A stretch of DNA of 64,000 bases, from assembly GCF_000308295.2 (NCBI RefSeq), contig NZ_HG326655.1, positions 294,393-358,392 of the forward strand, read 5' to 3'. The notes below the pieces were generated by a model, which was not told the DNA's origin, did not search any database, and saw only the letters and a list, made by a program, of their open reading frames with translations. The stretch's first letter is position 1. Every line of letters starts with the position of its first letter. The DNA comes from Afipia birgiae 34632 (GTDB lineage Bacteria; Pseudomonadota; Alphaproteobacteria; Rhizobiales; Xanthobacteraceae). Positions 35,999 to 45,560 of this stretch are shown here, in pieces. Both the position numbers and the translations under genes were made by a program.

Positions 35999-37879
35999 TC
36001 AAACACCCTCGAACTGCAACCGCGCCAGCCGGGCATAGAGGCCGTTCGCTGCGACCAGCGAGGCGTGCGTGCCCTGCTCGACGATGCGGCCGTTTTCCAT
36101 CACCAGGATGCGGTCGCAGGACAGAACGGTGGCGAGACGATGCGCGATCACCAGCGTGGTGCGGTGGCTCATCAGTTCTTCCAGCGCGGTCTGCACCAGC
36201 GTCTCGCTCTCGGCGTCGAGCGATGACGTCGCTTCGTCAAGCAACAGCAGTGGCGCATCGCGCAGGATCGCGCGTGCAATCGCAATGCGCTGGCGCTGTC
36301 CGCCGGACAGCGTCACGCCGCGTTCGCCGAGCTGCGTGTCGAAGCCCAGCGGCAACCGCGTGATGAATTCGGTGGCGTGGGCCAGATCGGCGGCGCGGGC
36401 GACCTCTGCATCGCTGGCGTCGGGACGTCCGAAACGGATGTTCTCGCGGGCGCTGGTGGCGAACACCGCCGAATCCTGCGGCACCAGCGCGATGCGTGAA
36501 CGCACCGCGGACGGATCAGCCTCGCGGACCGGAACGCCGTCGACCGAGATCACACCGGAGGCGGGATCGTAGAACCGCAGCAACAGATGAAACAGTGTGC
36601 TCTTGCCGGCACCCGATGGTCCGACCACCGCAACCTTTTCGCCGGCCTTCACCGCGAACGACACGCCATCGACGGCCAGATGATCGGGCCGCGTCGGATA
36701 GGAGAACCGCACATCGTCGAACACAACGTCACCACGCGGCGGCACCGGCAGCGCGCGTGGACTGGCGGGCGCGGCGATGTCCGGCTTGATGCGCAGGATT
36801 TCGAACAACCGCTCCGAAGCGCCGGAGGCCTGCGAAATCTCGCCCCACACCTGACTGAGTTCGCCAAGGGCACCAGCCGCGAACGCCGCATAGAGAATGA
36901 ACTGGCTGAGACGTCCGGCGCTGATTTGGTTGGTCAGCACGTCATGCGAACCGACCCACAGGATCGCAATGACGCTGGCGAAAATCAGGAAGATCACTGT
37001 CGCGGTGAGAAACGCGCGCGCGCGGGTCGAACTGCGCGCCGCGACATAAGCCCGCTCGACTTCGCCGCCGAACCGCGCCTCCGCGAGGCGTTCATTGGTG
37101 AAGGCCTGCAGCGTGCGGATCGCACCGATCAATTCCGATGCATAGGATGAGGCTTCCGCCAGCGTGTCCTGTGCGCCGCGCGACAGTTTCTGCACGCGGC
37201 GGCCGAACGCGACCAGCGGCAGCACGATCAGCGGGATCACCGCGAGTACGAAGCCGGAAAGCTTCGGGCTGGTGACAACCATCATGGTGGACGCGCCGAT
37301 GAACAGCACGAGATTACGCAGCGCGATCGAGACCGATGCGCCCACCGCCGACTTGATCTGCGTGGTGTCGGCCGTCAGGCGCGAGACCAGTTCGCCGCTG
37401 TGCGCGGTGTCGAAGAAGGATGGAGACAGCGACGTCAGATGCCTGAACACATCGCGGCGCAGGTCGGCGACGATCCGCTCGCCCAATGTGATAACGAGGT
37501 AGTAGCGCGCGGCGCTGGCGCAGGCGAGGACCGCCACCACGGCGATCATCACCGCGAAGTAGCTGTTGATCAGCGCAAGACCTTCGGGACTGAAACCGAA
37601 ATCGATCATGCGGCGCACCGCAAGCGGCACCACCAGCGTCGCGGCGGAGGCGATAATCAGCGCCACCAGCGCCGCGAAGGCCTGTCCGCGATAGCGCGCC
37701 ACGTAGGGCGCCAGCGCCATCAGGGGCCGCAGCTTCACGCCGCGGGATTTCTTCTGCGACGTCTCCGGCGTGTCAGGTGACGGCCCGGCATCAGGCGTGG
37801 AAACCCCTTTGGCCGCTCCCGCCTCCCGCGCCAGCGCGGATGGCAGACCCGGGTCTTCAACGCGTTCCACTGCACTCAT
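35999..37879 (-). CDS. MsbA-like ABC transporter, transmembrane and ATPase fused
   Basis: 626-aa half-transporter exporter, ABCB/MsbA type. Six membrane segments at about residues 50-340 (FAALVALIIASAATLVVPLAV..., YFAVMIAVVAVLACASAAR). ATPase domain from about 380: Walker A GPSGAGKST, signature TLSGGQRQRIAIARAIL, Walker B LLLLDEATSSLD. The N-terminal 35 residues are Pro/Ser-rich. It would work as a homodimer exporting a lipid or drug; substrate unknown. Start 37879 is a reasonable ATG, with no strong ribosome-binding site. Confidence 0.9.
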   Translation of the reverse strand: MSAVERVEDPGLPSALAREAGAAKGVSTPDAGPSPDTPETSQKKSRGVKLRPLMALAPYVARYRGQAFAALVALIIASAATLVVPLAVRRMIDFGFSPEGLALINSYFAVMIAVVAVLACASAARYYLVITLGERIVADLRRDVFRHLTSLSPSFFDTAHSGELVSRLTADTTQIKSAVGASVSIALRNLVLFIGASTMMVVTSPKLSGFVLAVIPLIVLPLVAFGRRVQKLSRGAQDTLAEASSYASELIGAIRTLQAFTNERLAEARFGGEVERAYVAARSSTRARAFLTATVIFLIFASVIAILWVGSHDVLTNQISAGRLSQFILYAAFAAGALGELSQVWGEISQASGASERLFEILRIKPDIAAPASPRALPVPPRGDVVFDDVRFSYPTRPDHLAVDGVSFAVKAGEKVAVVGPSGAGKSTLFHLLLRFYDPASGVISVDGVPVREADPSAVRSRIALVPQDSAVFATSARENIRFGRPDASDAEVARAADLAHATEFITRLPLGFDTQLGERGVTLSGGQRQRIAIARAILRDAPLLLLDEATSSLDAESETLVQTALEELMSHRTTLVIAHRLATVLSCDRILVMENGRIVEQGTHASLVAANGLYARLARLQFEGV

Positions 37880-38044
37880 TTTGTATTGGCCACCGTGTTG
37901 CTTTCTGGCCCTCAAATAGGCCCCATGGCAGGCGCTGGCAAATGACGTTCTCAGCTTGTTTCACGGCCTGTCCTGCGATATAGAGCGGCCAAATTCGTCC
38001 CGAACATTCCCGATCTGTGGGCGCACGGCGCCAGAGGATTTGCC

Positions 38045-38272
38045 ATGAAAGCCGAAATTCACCCGGATTATCATACAATTAAGGTCGTTATGACCGACGG
38101 GACCGAGTACCTGACCCGCTCGACCTATGGCAAGGAAGGCGACACGCTGAACCTGGATATCGACTCCAAGTCGCATCCGGCCTGGACTGGCGGTACCCAG
38201 CAGTTGCTGGACCGTGGCGGCCGCGTTTCGCGCTTCCAGAAGAAGTTTTCGGGCTTCCTCAAGAAGGACTGA
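38045..38272 (+). CDS. rpmE: 50S ribosomal protein L31
   Basis: 75-aa ribosomal protein L31: [44 protein letters not shown] and [12 protein letters not shown]. No zinc-binding cysteines (CxxC) are present, so it is the cysteine-free form. Start at 38045 is supported by GAGGATTTGCC upstream. A strong terminator follows. It is divergent from the ABC exporter. Confidence 0.97.
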   Translation: MKAEIHPDYHTIKVVMTDGTEYLTRSTYGKEGDTLNLDIDSKSHPAWTGGTQQLLDRGGRVSRFQKKFSGFLKKD

Positions 38273-38309
38273 TCCTTCTCAGGGTTCGGACACTCCGGCA
38301 TTCGACACC

Positions 38310-38346
38310 AAAACGCCCCCGCTGTCGCAGGGGCGTTTTTCGTTTT
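38310..38346 (+). terminator. intrinsic terminator after rpmE
   Basis: AAAACGCCCC pairs with GGGGCGTTTT across an ten-base loop, followed by TTCGTTTT. Located 38 bases after the rpmE stop. Confidence 0.85.
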
Positions 38347-38379
38347 GAGCATGCGCGTGACGCGGATTTCTTATTTTCA

Positions 38380-38406
38380 CCTCTCCCCGCAAGAGCGGGC
38401 GAGGTA
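38380..38406. repeat. half-copy of the 'CTCTCCCCG' repeat
   Basis: CACCTCTCCCCGCAAG with the partner CGGGCGAGGT; a degenerate remnant of the family at 21-79 and 10999-11059, between rpmE and rcdA. Confidence 0.5.
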
Positions 38407-38419
38407 ACAACCGGAACGC

Positions 38420-38926
38420 TTATCGCTCGAACGCGGCCTTCAGCATGTTCATCTGCGGCACCAGCGGATTGCCGATCGAAAGATGCTCCGAGGCGGGCGT
38501 ATGGATCGTCATATCGAGCCGGCGCACCTTCGCCTGCAGCGCCATTGAGCGGGATACAAGATCCTGCAACCGCTCCGGCAACTTCGTGATGATGTCGTCC
38601 GGACCGGGATCGGCCGCGGTCAGCTTGACCTTGGTCTTTTCGCGATTGGCCTGATGCAGCGTCATCTCGCCTTCCTTGACCGCGCGATGTAGCAGCAGCC
38701 AGGACGCCAGTTGCATGAGCCGCGTTGTCAGCCGCATGCTTTCAGTCGCATAGCTCAGACTGACAGAGCGCTCGAGCGCCCTGGCCTCAAGCCGGCCCGG
38801 CCCGTCGAGATAGGCCGCGGTCTCTTCGACGAGATCCATGCCTTCCCGGAACAAGGTCCCGAAGGCGGGTGAATTGGTGATCCGCTCACTGAGAAGAACG
38901 AGATCGGCTGCGCCCTGGTCGGACAT
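38420..38926 (-). CDS. rcdA: RcdA-like protein (DUF1465), CtrA-degradation adaptor
   Basis: 168-aa helical protein matching the DUF1465/RcdA family: FGTLFREGMDLVEETAAYLDGPGRLEA, SYATESMRLTTRLMQLASWLLLHRAVKEGEM and RLQDLVSRSMALQAKVRRLD correspond to the RcdA helices. In Caulobacter RcdA is an adaptor in the ClpXP hierarchy that degrades CtrA during the cell cycle. The same role is likely here as another cell-cycle protein (TrcR) also lies in the window. Confidence 0.8.
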   Translation of the reverse strand: MSDQGAADLVLLSERITNSPAFGTLFREGMDLVEETAAYLDGPGRLEARALERSVSLSYATESMRLTTRLMQLASWLLLHRAVKEGEMTLHQANREKTKVKLTAADPGPDDIITKLPERLQDLVSRSMALQAKVRRLDMTIHTPASEHLSIGNPLVPQMNMLKAAFER

Positions 38927-39325
38927 GGTTAACGCCTCACGCGGTTACGCTGATTTTTTTATGATGAACAAATGATTGCGCGCCCGTGGCCGGGAGTCCA
39001 GCCACTTGCGATAACAATGAGGAGATATGGTTTCCAGCGGGATGCCGCACGCGGCAAAACGGGCCCGCAAAGATTAACGCAGCGGGCAAAAAAGAGCCGC
39101 CGTTTCCGGCGGCTTTTGAAAGTTGATAACAGGGAGGCGTCAAACAGAGTGGACAGGAGCCACTCGGTGTCCAAACAAGGACAATCAAAGTCATAAACCC
39201 GAAAGCTTAATACGCCGTAAATGAACGATTCCATTTACGGTTCCTTCGTAATTGCTTGGAACCGGATGTCCTACATCCTTCGTTCGTTTCATGTTGCGGC
39301 ACTCTCTGCGAACCACCGCACGAGT
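38927..39325. other. 399-base gap upstream of rcdA
   Basis: No gene is convincing. The stretch holds the strong minus-strand terminator at 39088-39118, and a possible promoter for rcdA near 38930-38960 (AT-rich TGATTTTTTTATGATG on the plus strand). Short open frames here (for example 38972-39196) have no recognisable motif and no good ribosome-binding site. Confidence 0.5.
39088..39118 (-). terminator. intrinsic terminator, minus strand
   Basis: AGCCGCCG and CGGCGGCT form an eight-pair stem with loop TTTC. On the minus strand it is followed by a long T tract (TCTTTTTT), so it most likely ends transcription of the DUF1192 gene 200 bases upstream; the plus-strand side has only TTTT. Confidence 0.8.
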
Positions 39326-39517
39326 TCACGATTTGAAAAACGCATTCGCAGCCTCGCGGCTGGCGCGTTTCTTCGCGGCGTCGGCTTTCAGCCGTTCGAT
39401 CTCGGCGGCCAGTGCTGCAATGCGGTCTTCGATATCCTCGAACGACAGCAGCGACAGATCCTGCCCCAGTTCATGGGTGATTTTCTTCCTCGGCTTGTCG
39501 TCATCATCGCCGGCCAT
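39326..39517 (-). CDS. DUF1192 family protein
   Basis: 63-aa charged helical protein. The core LLSFEDIEDRIAALAAEIERLKAD is the DUF1192 pattern and is predicted coiled coil; an acidic start (AGDDDDKPRKK) precedes it. The family is restricted to Alphaproteobacteria, of unknown function, and is typically next to a quinone oxidoreductase, as here (divergent gene at 39590). Confidence 0.85.
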   Translation of the reverse strand: MAGDDDDKPRKKITHELGQDLSLLSFEDIEDRIAALAAEIERLKADAAKKRASREAANAFFKS

Positions 39518-39589
39518 GCTTCCCTCCTGTGGCTCGCCCGATTATAGCTGACATCCTTCATTCTCGCCCCACCGCCGCAAGGACACATC

Positions 39590-40588
39590 ATGGACAAGCT
39601 GCCCGCACAAATGACCGCGATCGCGATTTCGAAGCCCGGCGGCCCCGAGGTGCTCGTGCCAGAACAGCGTCCGGTGCCGAAGCCGGGGCCAAATGAAATT
39701 CTCATCAAGGTCGCCGCCGCCGGCGTGAACCGTCCTGACGTGTTGCAGCGCCTGGGACTCTATCCGGTGCCTCCCGGCGCGAGCGACCTTCCCGGTCTCG
39801 AAATCTCCGGCGAAGTGGTCGCACTCGGTGAGGGTGTCACCAAGCGCAAGATCGGCGACAAGGTGATGTCGCTGGTCGCGGGCGGCGGCTATGCCGAATA
39901 TTGCATCACCCACGAGACCCACGCGATGTCGGTGCCGAAAGGGCTTTCGATGATCGACGCCGGCGCGGTCGCTGAAACGCTGATGACCGTCTGGCACAAC
40001 GTGTTCGAGCGCGGCGGCCTGAAGCCCAATGAGACGCTGCTGATTCACGGCGGCTCCTCAGGCATCGGCACCATGGCCATTCAAATGGCGAAGGCGCATG
40101 GCGCCAAGGTGTTCGTCACCGTCGGCGGGCAGGACAAGGTCGATGCGTGCCTCAAGCTCGGCGCGGACGCGGCAATCAACTACAAGACCGAGGACTTCGT
40201 CGAAAGGATCAAGGCCCTGACCGATGGCGCGGGCGTCAACGTCATTCTCGATATGGTCGGCGGCGATTATATCGATCGCAACTATGAGGCTGCCGCGATC
40301 GAGGGCCGCATCGTCCAGATCGCGTTCCTCGGCGGCTCGAAGGCCACACCGAATTTCGCCAAGCTGATGATGAAGCGGCTCCACCACACCGGCTCGACGC
40401 TGCGTCCGCGATCGGTCGCCGACAAGGCAGCCATGGTCAGTGCAATTGAGGCCAAGGCCATGCCTTGGCTCGCCGATGGCCGCGTCAAACCCCTGATGGA
40501 TAGCTCATTCCCGCTGAAAGACGCCTCAAAAGCCCATGCGCGGATGGAAACCAGCCAACATATTGGCAAAATTGTGCTGACGCTTTAG
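39590..40588 (+). CDS. NAD(P)H:quinone oxidoreductase (QOR/PIG3-like)
   Basis: 332-aa zinc-free MDR-family oxidoreductase. N-terminal catalytic domain MTAIAISKPGGPEVL..., VAAAGVNRPDVLQRLGLYPVPPGASD; cofactor-binding LLIHGGSSGIGTMAIQMAKAHGA; QIAFLGGSKATPNFAKLMMKR. It resembles TP53I3/PIG3-type quinone reductases. Divergent with DUF1192 in the layout common in Rhizobiales. Confidence 0.9.
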   Translation: MDKLPAQMTAIAISKPGGPEVLVPEQRPVPKPGPNEILIKVAAAGVNRPDVLQRLGLYPVPPGASDLPGLEISGEVVALGEGVTKRKIGDKVMSLVAGGGYAEYCITHETHAMSVPKGLSMIDAGAVAETLMTVWHNVFERGGLKPNETLLIHGGSSGIGTMAIQMAKAHGAKVFVTVGGQDKVDACLKLGADAAINYKTEDFVERIKALTDGAGVNVILDMVGGDYIDRNYEAAAIEGRIVQIAFLGGSKATPNFAKLMMKRLHHTGSTLRPRSVADKAAMVSAIEAKAMPWLADGRVKPLMDSSFPLKDASKAHARMETSQHIGKIVLTL

Positions 40589-40652
40589 GGCTGGGGAACC
40601 CATCGAAACCCTTTGATTTGCTTCATATTCGTGGCATTTATCGCGTTCCTTC

Positions 40653-40676
40653 CGGCGGGCCTTGATTGACCCGCCG
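40653..40676 (+). terminator. hairpin after quinone oxidoreductase
   Basis: CGGCGGG and CCCGCCG (loop CCTTGATTGA) followed by CGTTT. Located between the oxidoreductase stop and the receptor gene; weak T tract, so termination is a guess. Confidence 0.45.
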
Positions 40677-40699
40677 CGTTTCAACGCGGAGAGCTGACT

Positions 40700-43699
40700 T
40701 TGCGCTCGATCAGAGGCTTCGCGCTGCAAGTGTTCCACATCCGAAGTTCGCTTCGTATCGCAGCGCTCTCATTTCTGCTGAGCTTGATGCTCTTCGCCGC
40801 CGCTCAGCCGGTGCATGCGCTCGACGCGATCAGCGTCCGTAGCGACGCGCCTGCGATCGACCTCACCGGCGTGCTCGAGTTCCAGCGCAGCGACACTGAC
40901 CGCATCCAGGTTTCGACCGCGCCAGGCACCGATGGCATCGTCCGCCGCATCGAAGTACGTGCGCGCGAAGGCGGCCAGAACTGGATCGTGTTCGCGCTGA
41001 CCAACAACACCGACGACCAGCTCGATCGTCTGATCGTGGTGCCGCATTACCGTATCGTGTCGTCGGGATTGCTGTGGCCCGATCTCGGCCTGTCGCGCAT
41101 CGCCTCGATCACGCCTTCGACCGGCGACCGGCCCGAGCGGCAGGACAACGCCACCGCCGACGTCTTTCGCATCACCCTTGATCCGGGTGCGGTGATCACC
41201 TTCGTCGCCGAACTGCGCACCGACAAGATTCCGCAGCTCTATCTCTGGGAGCCGGAAGCCTACAAGGACAAGGTCAATTCGTTCACGCTCTATCAGGGTA
41301 TCGTGATCGGCATTTCCGGATTGCTGGCGCTGGTGCTGACCATCCTGTTCGTGGTCAAAGGCAGCATCATGTTCCCGGCCGCCGCAGCGCTGGCATGGGC
41401 GGTTCTGGTTTACATCGGCGTCGATTTCGGATTCTGGGGCAAGGTGTTCGACATGTCAGCCGGCGCGGAGCGCGCGTGGCGCGCCTCCGGCGAGGCCATG
41501 CTGGCGGCGACCCTGCTGGTGTTTCTGTTCGCCTATCTCAACCTGTCGCGATGGCATGTGCGCTACTCGCACATCACCATGGGCTGGCTGGTGTTCCTCG
41601 GCGCGCTGGTCGCGCTCGCCCTGTTCGATCCCGCCGTTGCATCCGGCATCGCGCGCATCTCGCTGGCACTGATCGCGGTGTTTGGCTTCGCGCTGATCGT
41701 TTACCTGTCGACCCACGGCTTCGACCGCGCCGTGCTGCTGATCCCGACATGGTTCCTCCTGATCGTCTGGGTCGCCGCCGCAGGCATGACCATCGCGGGC
41801 GGCGTCACCAACGACATCGTCGGACCAGCGTTGCTCGGCGGTCTCGTACTGATCGTGATGCTGATCGGATTCACGGTGATGCAGCACGCCTTCGCGGGCG
41901 GCGGCGCCACCAACGGCGTGGTGTCCGATGTCGAGCGCCGCGCGCTGGCGCTGACCGGCTCCGGCGATCTGATCTGGGACTGGGACGTCTCGGCCGACAA
42001 GGTGTTCACCAGCCCTGAAACCGAAGTTCTGCTCGGGCTGAAGCGCGGCACCCTCGAAGGGCCGGCGGCAAAGTGGCTGGAGGTGCTGCACCCGCTCGAC
42101 CAGGACCGCTTCCGCGCCGCGCTGGACAGTGTGCTCGATCAGCGTCGCGGACGTCTGGTTCAGGACTTCCGGCTGCGCACGCCCGACGGCCACTTCATGT
42201 GGTTCGCGCTCAAGGCGCGCCCGGTGGTCGGCTCGGATGGCGAAGTCTCCCGCGTGGTCGGCACGCTTACCGATGTCACCGAAACCAAGAATTCCGAGGA
42301 GCGGTTGCTTCACGACTCGGTGCACGACAATCTCACCGGCCTGCCGAACCGCCAGCTCTTCATCGATCGCCTCGGCTCCGTCGCGATGTTCGCCAAGACA
42401 ACGCCGAACCTGCGCCCCACCGTGATGGTGATCGATCTCGACCGCTTCAAGCAGGTCAACGATTCCGTCGGCATCGCCGTCGGCGACTCGATTCTGCTGA
42501 CGCTGGCCCGCCGCCTCGCGCGCATCCTTAAACCCCAGGACACGCTGGCGCGTCTGGCCGGCGACCAGTTCGGCCTGATCCTGACCTCGGAGCATGAGCC
42601 CGCACGGATCACAGCCTTCGCCGAAACCCTCCGCAAGACCATCCGCGCACCGATCGCCTTCGACGGCCGCGAGATCTTCCTGACCGCATCGATCGGTCTC
42701 GCTCTGAGCGACCCGCAGATTCCGCTGACCGAAGAGATCATCAAGGACGCCGAGCTGGCGATGTATCACTCCAAGCGCATCGGCGGCGACCGCATCGACG
42801 TCTACAAGCCCGCGATGCGTGCGCGCAAAACCGACCGCCTCGCGCTGGAAGCCGAACTGCGCCGGGCCATCGAGCGCGAAGAAATCACAATTCTCTATCA
42901 ACCCATCGTGCGGCTGGAAGATCGCACCATCGCTGGCTTCGAGGCACTGGCACGCTGGGATCATCCCAAGCTCGGCCGCATGTCGCCGTCGGAATTCATT
43001 TCGATCGCGGAAGAGATCGGCCTGATCGTCGAACTCGGCCTGTTCGTGATGGACACCACCGCCAAGCAGCTCGCGGTCTGGCAGCGCACGGTACGCGCGC
43101 GCGAGCCGATCTTCGCCAGCGTCAATGTCTCGTCGCGGCAGTTGCTGCGCCACGATCTCATCCACGACGTGCGCGGCGTGCTGTCACGCTCGGCCGTGGC
43201 GCGCGGATCGCTCAAGCTCGAGCTGACCGAGTCGCTGGTGATGGAAAATCCCGAACACGCCTCCCAGATGCTGCACCGGATCAAGGAGCTTGGTGTCGGC
43301 TTGTCGCTGGACGACTTCGGCACCGGCCACTCGTCGCTGGCGTATCTGCAGCGTTTCCCGTTCGACACCATCAAGATCGACCAGTCGTTTGTGCGCACCT
43401 CCAGCCGCGGTGCGCGGCCGGTCCTGCTGAAATCGATCGTCGCTCTGGCGCACGACCTCAGTATGGAAGTGGTCGCCGAAGGCGCGGAGACCGATTCCGA
43501 CGCGGTCGAATTGTTCCAGCTCGGTTGCGAATACGCGCAAGGCTTTGCCTTCGGCGAGCCGATCGACGCCGACGCCACGATCCGGCTGCTCACGGGCGAG
43601 AAGGTTCCGCAGCCGCGCAACCGCCGTCAAAGCGCGCGCAACATCACCGTTCCGGCAACCCAGCCCACGGCTACCGTGCCCGGCCCCGGACCGGCCTAA
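40700..43699 (+). CDS. 7TM receptor-PAS-GGDEF-EAL protein
   Basis: 999-aa cyclic-di-GMP signalling protein. Signal peptide about 1-41 (LSLMLFAAAQPVHA), an extracellular domain about 42-175 resembling the 7TMR-DISM input module (RIEVRAREGGQNWIVFALTN), then seven to eight membrane segments to about 400, a PAS domain about 410-530 (DLIWDWDVSADKVFTSPETEVLLGL), GGDEF about 540-690 and EAL about 710-960. The GGDEF site reads RLAGDQFGLI (AGDQF instead of GGDEF), so it is probably catalytically dead or weak. The EAL motif is intact (GFEALARWDHP, with LELTESLVMEN, LDDFGTGHSSL and IKIDQSFV), so phosphodiesterase activity is the likely output. TTG at 40700 is the start, with GGAGAG upstream. Confidence 0.92.
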   Translation: MRSIRGFALQVFHIRSSLRIAALSFLLSLMLFAAAQPVHALDAISVRSDAPAIDLTGVLEFQRSDTDRIQVSTAPGTDGIVRRIEVRAREGGQNWIVFALTNNTDDQLDRLIVVPHYRIVSSGLLWPDLGLSRIASITPSTGDRPERQDNATADVFRITLDPGAVITFVAELRTDKIPQLYLWEPEAYKDKVNSFTLYQGIVIGISGLLALVLTILFVVKGSIMFPAAAALAWAVLVYIGVDFGFWGKVFDMSAGAERAWRASGEAMLAATLLVFLFAYLNLSRWHVRYSHITMGWLVFLGALVALALFDPAVASGIARISLALIAVFGFALIVYLSTHGFDRAVLLIPTWFLLIVWVAAAGMTIAGGVTNDIVGPALLGGLVLIVMLIGFTVMQHAFAGGGATNGVVSDVERRALALTGSGDLIWDWDVSADKVFTSPETEVLLGLKRGTLEGPAAKWLEVLHPLDQDRFRAALDSVLDQRRGRLVQDFRLRTPDGHFMWFALKARPVVGSDGEVSRVVGTLTDVTETKNSEERLLHDSVHDNLTGLPNRQLFIDRLGSVAMFAKTTPNLRPTVMVIDLDRFKQVNDSVGIAVGDSILLTLARRLARILKPQDTLARLAGDQFGLILTSEHEPARITAFAETLRKTIRAPIAFDGREIFLTASIGLALSDPQIPLTEEIIKDAELAMYHSKRIGGDRIDVYKPAMRARKTDRLALEAELRRAIEREEITILYQPIVRLEDRTIAGFEALARWDHPKLGRMSPSEFISIAEEIGLIVELGLFVMDTTAKQLAVWQRTVRAREPIFASVNVSSRQLLRHDLIHDVRGVLSRSAVARGSLKLELTESLVMENPEHASQMLHRIKELGVGLSLDDFGTGHSSLAYLQRFPFDTIKIDQSFVRTSSRGARPVLLKSIVALAHDLSMEVVAEGAETDSDAVELFQLGCEYAQGFAFGEPIDADATIRLLTGEKVPQPRNRRQSARNITVPATQPTATVPGPGPA

Positions 43700-43702
43700 G
43701 AC

Positions 43703-43745
43703 CTCGCGACGCGCCATCAAGGGTTTGGCTCAGGCGCGTTGCGAG
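43703..43745. terminator. hairpin between convergent genes
   Basis: CTCGCGACGCGCC and GGCGCGTTGCGAG form a thirteen-pair stem with one G-U pair; the loop is seventeen bases. It lies between the convergent receptor and yqgE genes. No T tract, so Rho-independent termination is uncertain. Confidence 0.45.
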
Positions 43746-43777
43746 AACGCTAGCGATCCTGCTTCAGTTGCAGACGC

Positions 43778-44428
43778 CTAAGCGTGGCCGGCTTCGTTCG
43801 ACAGCATCGCCAGATCAATGCCAATCTTCTCCAGCGCACGCTGATACTTGTCCTCGGCATCCAGTCCGAAAATCAGATCCGCATCGGCGGGGCAATGCAG
43901 CCATCCGTTGTGCTGAATCTCGTTCTCAAGCTGGCCCGGCGCCCATCCGGCATAGCCCAGCGCCAGAAGGGCGTGCTTGGGGCCTGATCCGGCGGCGATG
44001 GCCTTGAGAATATCCAGCGTCGCGGTGAGACAGATGCCGTCATCGATCGGCAGCGTCGCATCCTTGATGAAGAAATCGCTCGAATGAAGCACGAAGCCGC
44101 GGCTGGTATCGACCGGCCCGCCTTTCAGGACTTTCATGTCCTCGGCGCTGCCGCGCAGTTTGATCTGGTCGGCCTTGTTGATGATGTCGAGTTGCACCAG
44201 CAATTGCGGGAAGTCGATGCTGCCTGCGGGGCGATTGACGATAATGCCCATCGCGCCTTCGGACGAATGAGCGCACAGATAGATCACCGAGCGGGCAAAG
44301 CGCTCATCGTCCATCACGGGCATGGCAATCAGCAACTGACCGTCGAGATAACCGGCGCCGGACGTCTCGCCTTCGGCCACGATCTGGCCGACAGCAGGCT
44401 TTTCGGTCTTCTTGCGCATGACCTTCAT
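43778..44428 (-). CDS. YqgE/AlgH family protein
   Basis: 216-aa member of the UPF0301 family: [114 protein letters not shown]. Function unknown (AlgH/YqgE). The open frame extends upstream to TTG 44485; I prefer ATG 44428 because a GAGAG sits ten bases upstream and family members begin near that point. ATG 44458 is another possibility. Confidence 0.9.
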   Translation of the reverse strand: MKVMRKKTEKPAVGQIVAEGETSGAGYLDGQLLIAMPVMDDERFARSVIYLCAHSSEGAMGIIVNRPAGSIDFPQLLVQLDIINKADQIKLRGSAEDMKVLKGGPVDTSRGFVLHSSDFFIKDATLPIDDGICLTATLDILKAIAAGSGPKHALLALGYAGWAPGQLENEIQHNGWLHCPADADLIFGLDAEDKYQRALEKIGIDLAMLSNEAGHA

Positions 44429-44587
44429 TTGGCGGCGACTCTCACGCTGTCTATCCATCCTGATATCGGGCGCCTGTTCTGTCAATCAAGCGCCGCCGCG
44501 GCGCAGTGAGCGACGTTTGGTCGCGAAAACGACCTCATCACGGGCAATTCAATGGTCCATGGAGATACCATCCTGTAAGGACGTCTC

Positions 44588-45445
44588 ATGACACTTATGG
44601 TTCCCGTTCGCGCAGCTTCCAGCATTGCGCTGGCTGCACTCGCCTGTCTCGCTCCCCTGCGCGCTAGCGCGCAGGATGTCTCGCCATGGATCAAGGATAC
44701 CAACTCCGCAGTGCGGCTGATCGCCGGTTCGCGTAGCGGCAACGTGCTGCTCGGCGGCATCGGTTTCCAGTTGCAGCCGGGCTGGAAAACCTACTGGCGC
44801 ACGCCGGGAGATTCCGGCGTGCCGGCGCGGATCGATTTCGCGAAGTCCGACAATGTCGAGTCCGTCGAAATCCTCTGGCCGGCGCCGATGCAGTTCCCCG
44901 ATGGCGCAGGCGGGATCTCGTTCGGGTACCAGAAGCAGGTGCTGCTGCCGTTGCGGATCATTGCAAAGAGTCCTGACAAGCCGGTGACGCTGCGCGCCGA
45001 GATCAACTACGCGGTGTGTGAAAAACTCTGCATTCCGGTCGAGGCGCAGGCGGAGATTGCCTTTGTCAGCATCGCCAGCACCGAAGACGGCGCGATTGCC
45101 GCGGCTCTCGCAACCGTCCCGAAACCCGCGAAGGTCGGCGACGCTGGCCCGCTCGCCATTCGCGACGTCCGGCGCGAGGGCAAGCTCGTGCAGGTCGATG
45201 TCGCCGTACAGGACGACAAAAATGCTCCCGGCAAAGGCAAGAACGTCGAGCTCTTTGCCGAAGGCCCGACGCCGGACTGGGCCCTGCCCGTCCCCAAGCT
45301 CGTCAAGCACGACACCGGAGGCGTTCAGCGCTTCCAGTTCGAACTCGACGGACTTCCTTCGGACGCAAGCGCCGAGGGCGCGACGTTGAAGCTGACCGTC
45401 GCCGGACCGGGCGGCGCCGTTGAGGTCAACGCCCCCCTGCCGTAG
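44588..45445 (+). CDS. stand-alone DsbD alpha-domain protein
   Basis: 285-aa periplasmic protein with signal peptide (about residues 1-28, ALAALACLAPLRASAQ). The body matches the N-terminal DsbD alpha (DsbC-type) domain: LGGIGFQLQPGWKTYWRTPGDSGVPARIDF, LPLRIIAKSPDKPVTLRAEINYAVCEKLCIPVEAQAEIAF with CEKLC the redox-active pair. The membrane and thioredoxin-like DsbD domains are missing, so it would need a partner or transfer thiols differently. Followed by a peroxiredoxin 115 bases later, which suggests a thiol-stress context. Confidence 0.88.
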   Translation: MTLMVPVRAASSIALAALACLAPLRASAQDVSPWIKDTNSAVRLIAGSRSGNVLLGGIGFQLQPGWKTYWRTPGDSGVPARIDFAKSDNVESVEILWPAPMQFPDGAGGISFGYQKQVLLPLRIIAKSPDKPVTLRAEINYAVCEKLCIPVEAQAEIAFVSIASTEDGAIAAALATVPKPAKVGDAGPLAIRDVRREGKLVQVDVAVQDDKNAPGKGKNVELFAEGPTPDWALPVPKLVKHDTGGVQRFQFELDGLPSDASAEGATLKLTVAGPGGAVEVNAPLP

Positions 45446-45560
45446 CACGCCGAAATGAGATTGCACCGCAGCACGCCGCAGATCTCTCTGGCCGCAAAAC
45501 GTGTTCCCACCTTTGAGGAAACCGCGCTATGACACTGCATCGATCCCACGGAGAGACCCG

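Noticed and set aside
38937-39234. Overlapping small open frames upstream of rcdA
   Set aside because: No ribosome-binding site or motif, and they cross the terminator at 39088-39118.
41456-43165. 569-codon minus-strand open frame
   Set aside because: Shadow of the GGDEF-EAL gene, with His/Gln/Arg-rich low-complexity composition.
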